Shown piece after piece: positions 13,424 to 13,576 of a stretch of 13,576 nt of DNA. The stretch is from the NCBI GenBank assembly GCA_003447545.1, contig DLYX01000461.1, forward strand, positions 2,098 to 15,673. Direction: 5' to 3'. Origin of the DNA: Deltaproteobacteria bacterium. GTDB lineage: Bacteria > Desulfobacterota > Binatia > UBA12015. Both the position numbers and the translations under genes were made by a program. The notes under the pieces are model-generated. The model did not search any database, was not told where the DNA came from, and saw only the letters and a list, made by a program, of their open reading frames with translations. How positions within the stretch are numbered: the stretch's first letter is position 1; every line of letters begins with the position of its first letter.

Positions 13424-13459
13424 TCGGCCTTTTTTTTCCGATTTTTGGGCCATTCTCGC

Positions 13460-13465
13460 TAGAAT
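13460..13465 (+). promoter_or_regulatory. Candidate -10 box TAGAAT
   Basis: TAGAAT matches the sigma70 -10 consensus at five of six positions and lies 8 nt before ATG 13474. The best -35 at 17-nt spacing (TTCCGA, about 13437-13442) is poor, so the promoter is tentative. It would give a very short leader for the small ORF. Confidence 0.3.
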
Positions 13466-13473
13466 TCGCCATC

Positions 13474-13542
13474 ATGTCTGCACGAATCCGCCCACAGACG
13501 ATTGTTCCTGCGGGCATTAATCGCGAGAAGGAAGAGTTATGA
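13474..13542 (+). CDS. Possible 22-residue ORF coupled to the reductase gene
   Basis: ATG 13474 reads MSARIRPQTIVPAGINREKE and ends LTGA-style at TGA 13540-13542, overlapping the ATG at 13539 (ATGA). The overlap is the form used for translational coupling. It has no Shine-Dalgarno of its own, and the peptide has no recognised motif. It may be a leader peptide or simply chance, because the downstream gene has a good ribosome site inside it. Confidence 0.25.
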   Translation: MSARIRPQTIVPAGINREKEEL

Positions 13543-13576
13543 GCCGTTTTGATTTTGATCTTTTCACGATCGGTGC
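13539..13576 (+). CDS. gor: Glutathione-reductase-like flavoprotein, N-terminal fragment
   Basis: Only 12 full codons are present before the window ends: MSRFDFDLFTIG, then the first two bases of an Ala-type codon (GC). This is the first beta strand and the start of the FAD-binding GxGxxG of a pyridine-nucleotide disulfide oxidoreductase. The wording FDLFTIGA is closest to glutathione-disulfide reductases (DYDLFVIGAGSGG) rather than dihydrolipoamide dehydrogenases, where YDLIVIG is more usual. The start is firm: AAGGA (13528-13532) sits 6 nt upstream. It is divergent from the histidine kinase. The family call is fair; the exact enzyme is tentative because so little is visible. Confidence 0.55.
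   Translation, partial: MSRFDFDLFTIG

Noticed and set aside
13404..13437. Intrinsic terminator on the plus strand
   Set aside because: The T-run starts 7 nt after the stem instead of at once, and no plus-strand gene ends just upstream, so an operator or leader role is preferred.

Overview
The window is GC-rich, tightly packed bacterial chromosome. An LpxL/HtrB-type acyltransferase and the first codons of a glutathione-reductase-like flavoenzyme point to a Gram-negative organism. The mix of a thiolase with a DUF35 partner, an SDR, a TetR regulator, an NTF2-like protein and an HNH protein of the 'RRERQKAREIRKSPWW' type resembles environmental deltaproteobacterial-type lineages (Myxococcota or Binatota relatives). 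That placement is inference from gene style, not a phylogenetic result. GTG and TTG starts are common. I see no tRNA, rRNA, insertion sequence, integrase or CRISPR array.

Layout. (1) 1-1278, minus strand: a retinol-dehydrogenase-like SDR followed by a membrane protein that runs off the left edge. (2) 1379-5087, plus strand: a compact probable operon of alpha/beta hydrolase, thiolase-fold enzyme, DUF35 Zn-ribbon/OB protein, PHP phosphoesterase and PlsC-like acyltransferase. The hydrolase and thiolase overlap by ATGA, and the thiolase and DUF35 genes are 4 nt apart. (3) 5067-6865: a possible tiny lipoprotein on the minus strand, then on the plus strand an LpxL-like acyltransferase preceded by two back-to-back hairpins, then a coiled-coil protein. 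(4) 6982-9940, plus strand: an alkyl-sulfatase-like metallo-beta-lactamase-fold protein with eroded metal ligands, a TetR regulator, and a D-2-hydroxyacid dehydrogenase that starts with TTG inside the TetR stop. (5) 9991-10455, minus: an NTF2/SnoaL-like protein. (6) 10651-11505, plus: an HNH nuclease domain fused to a Nudix hydrolase domain, preceded by an 11-codon leader ORF with a strong Shine-Dalgarno. (7) 11523-13361, minus: a six-TM HAMP histidine kinase with no visible response regulator, divergent from the glutathione-reductase-like gene at the right edge. The divergent gap holds a perfect inverted repeat and a 22-codon ORF overlapping the reductase start.

Functional reading. Region 2 looks like acyl-CoA or isoprenoid/steroid side-chain metabolism. 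The thiolase lacks the usual N-terminal nucleophilic cysteine and sits next to DUF35, as in Ltp2/ChsH2-type aldol lyases. The two acyltransferases suggest lipid remodelling. Region 4 looks like a regulated catabolic cassette of unknown substrate.

The most notable items are the HNH-Nudix fusion, the metallo-beta-lactamase protein with lost ligands, the hydrolase whose serine is shifted by one position, and the tandem hairpins upstream of the LpxL-like gene. I found no clear new defence or mobile system.
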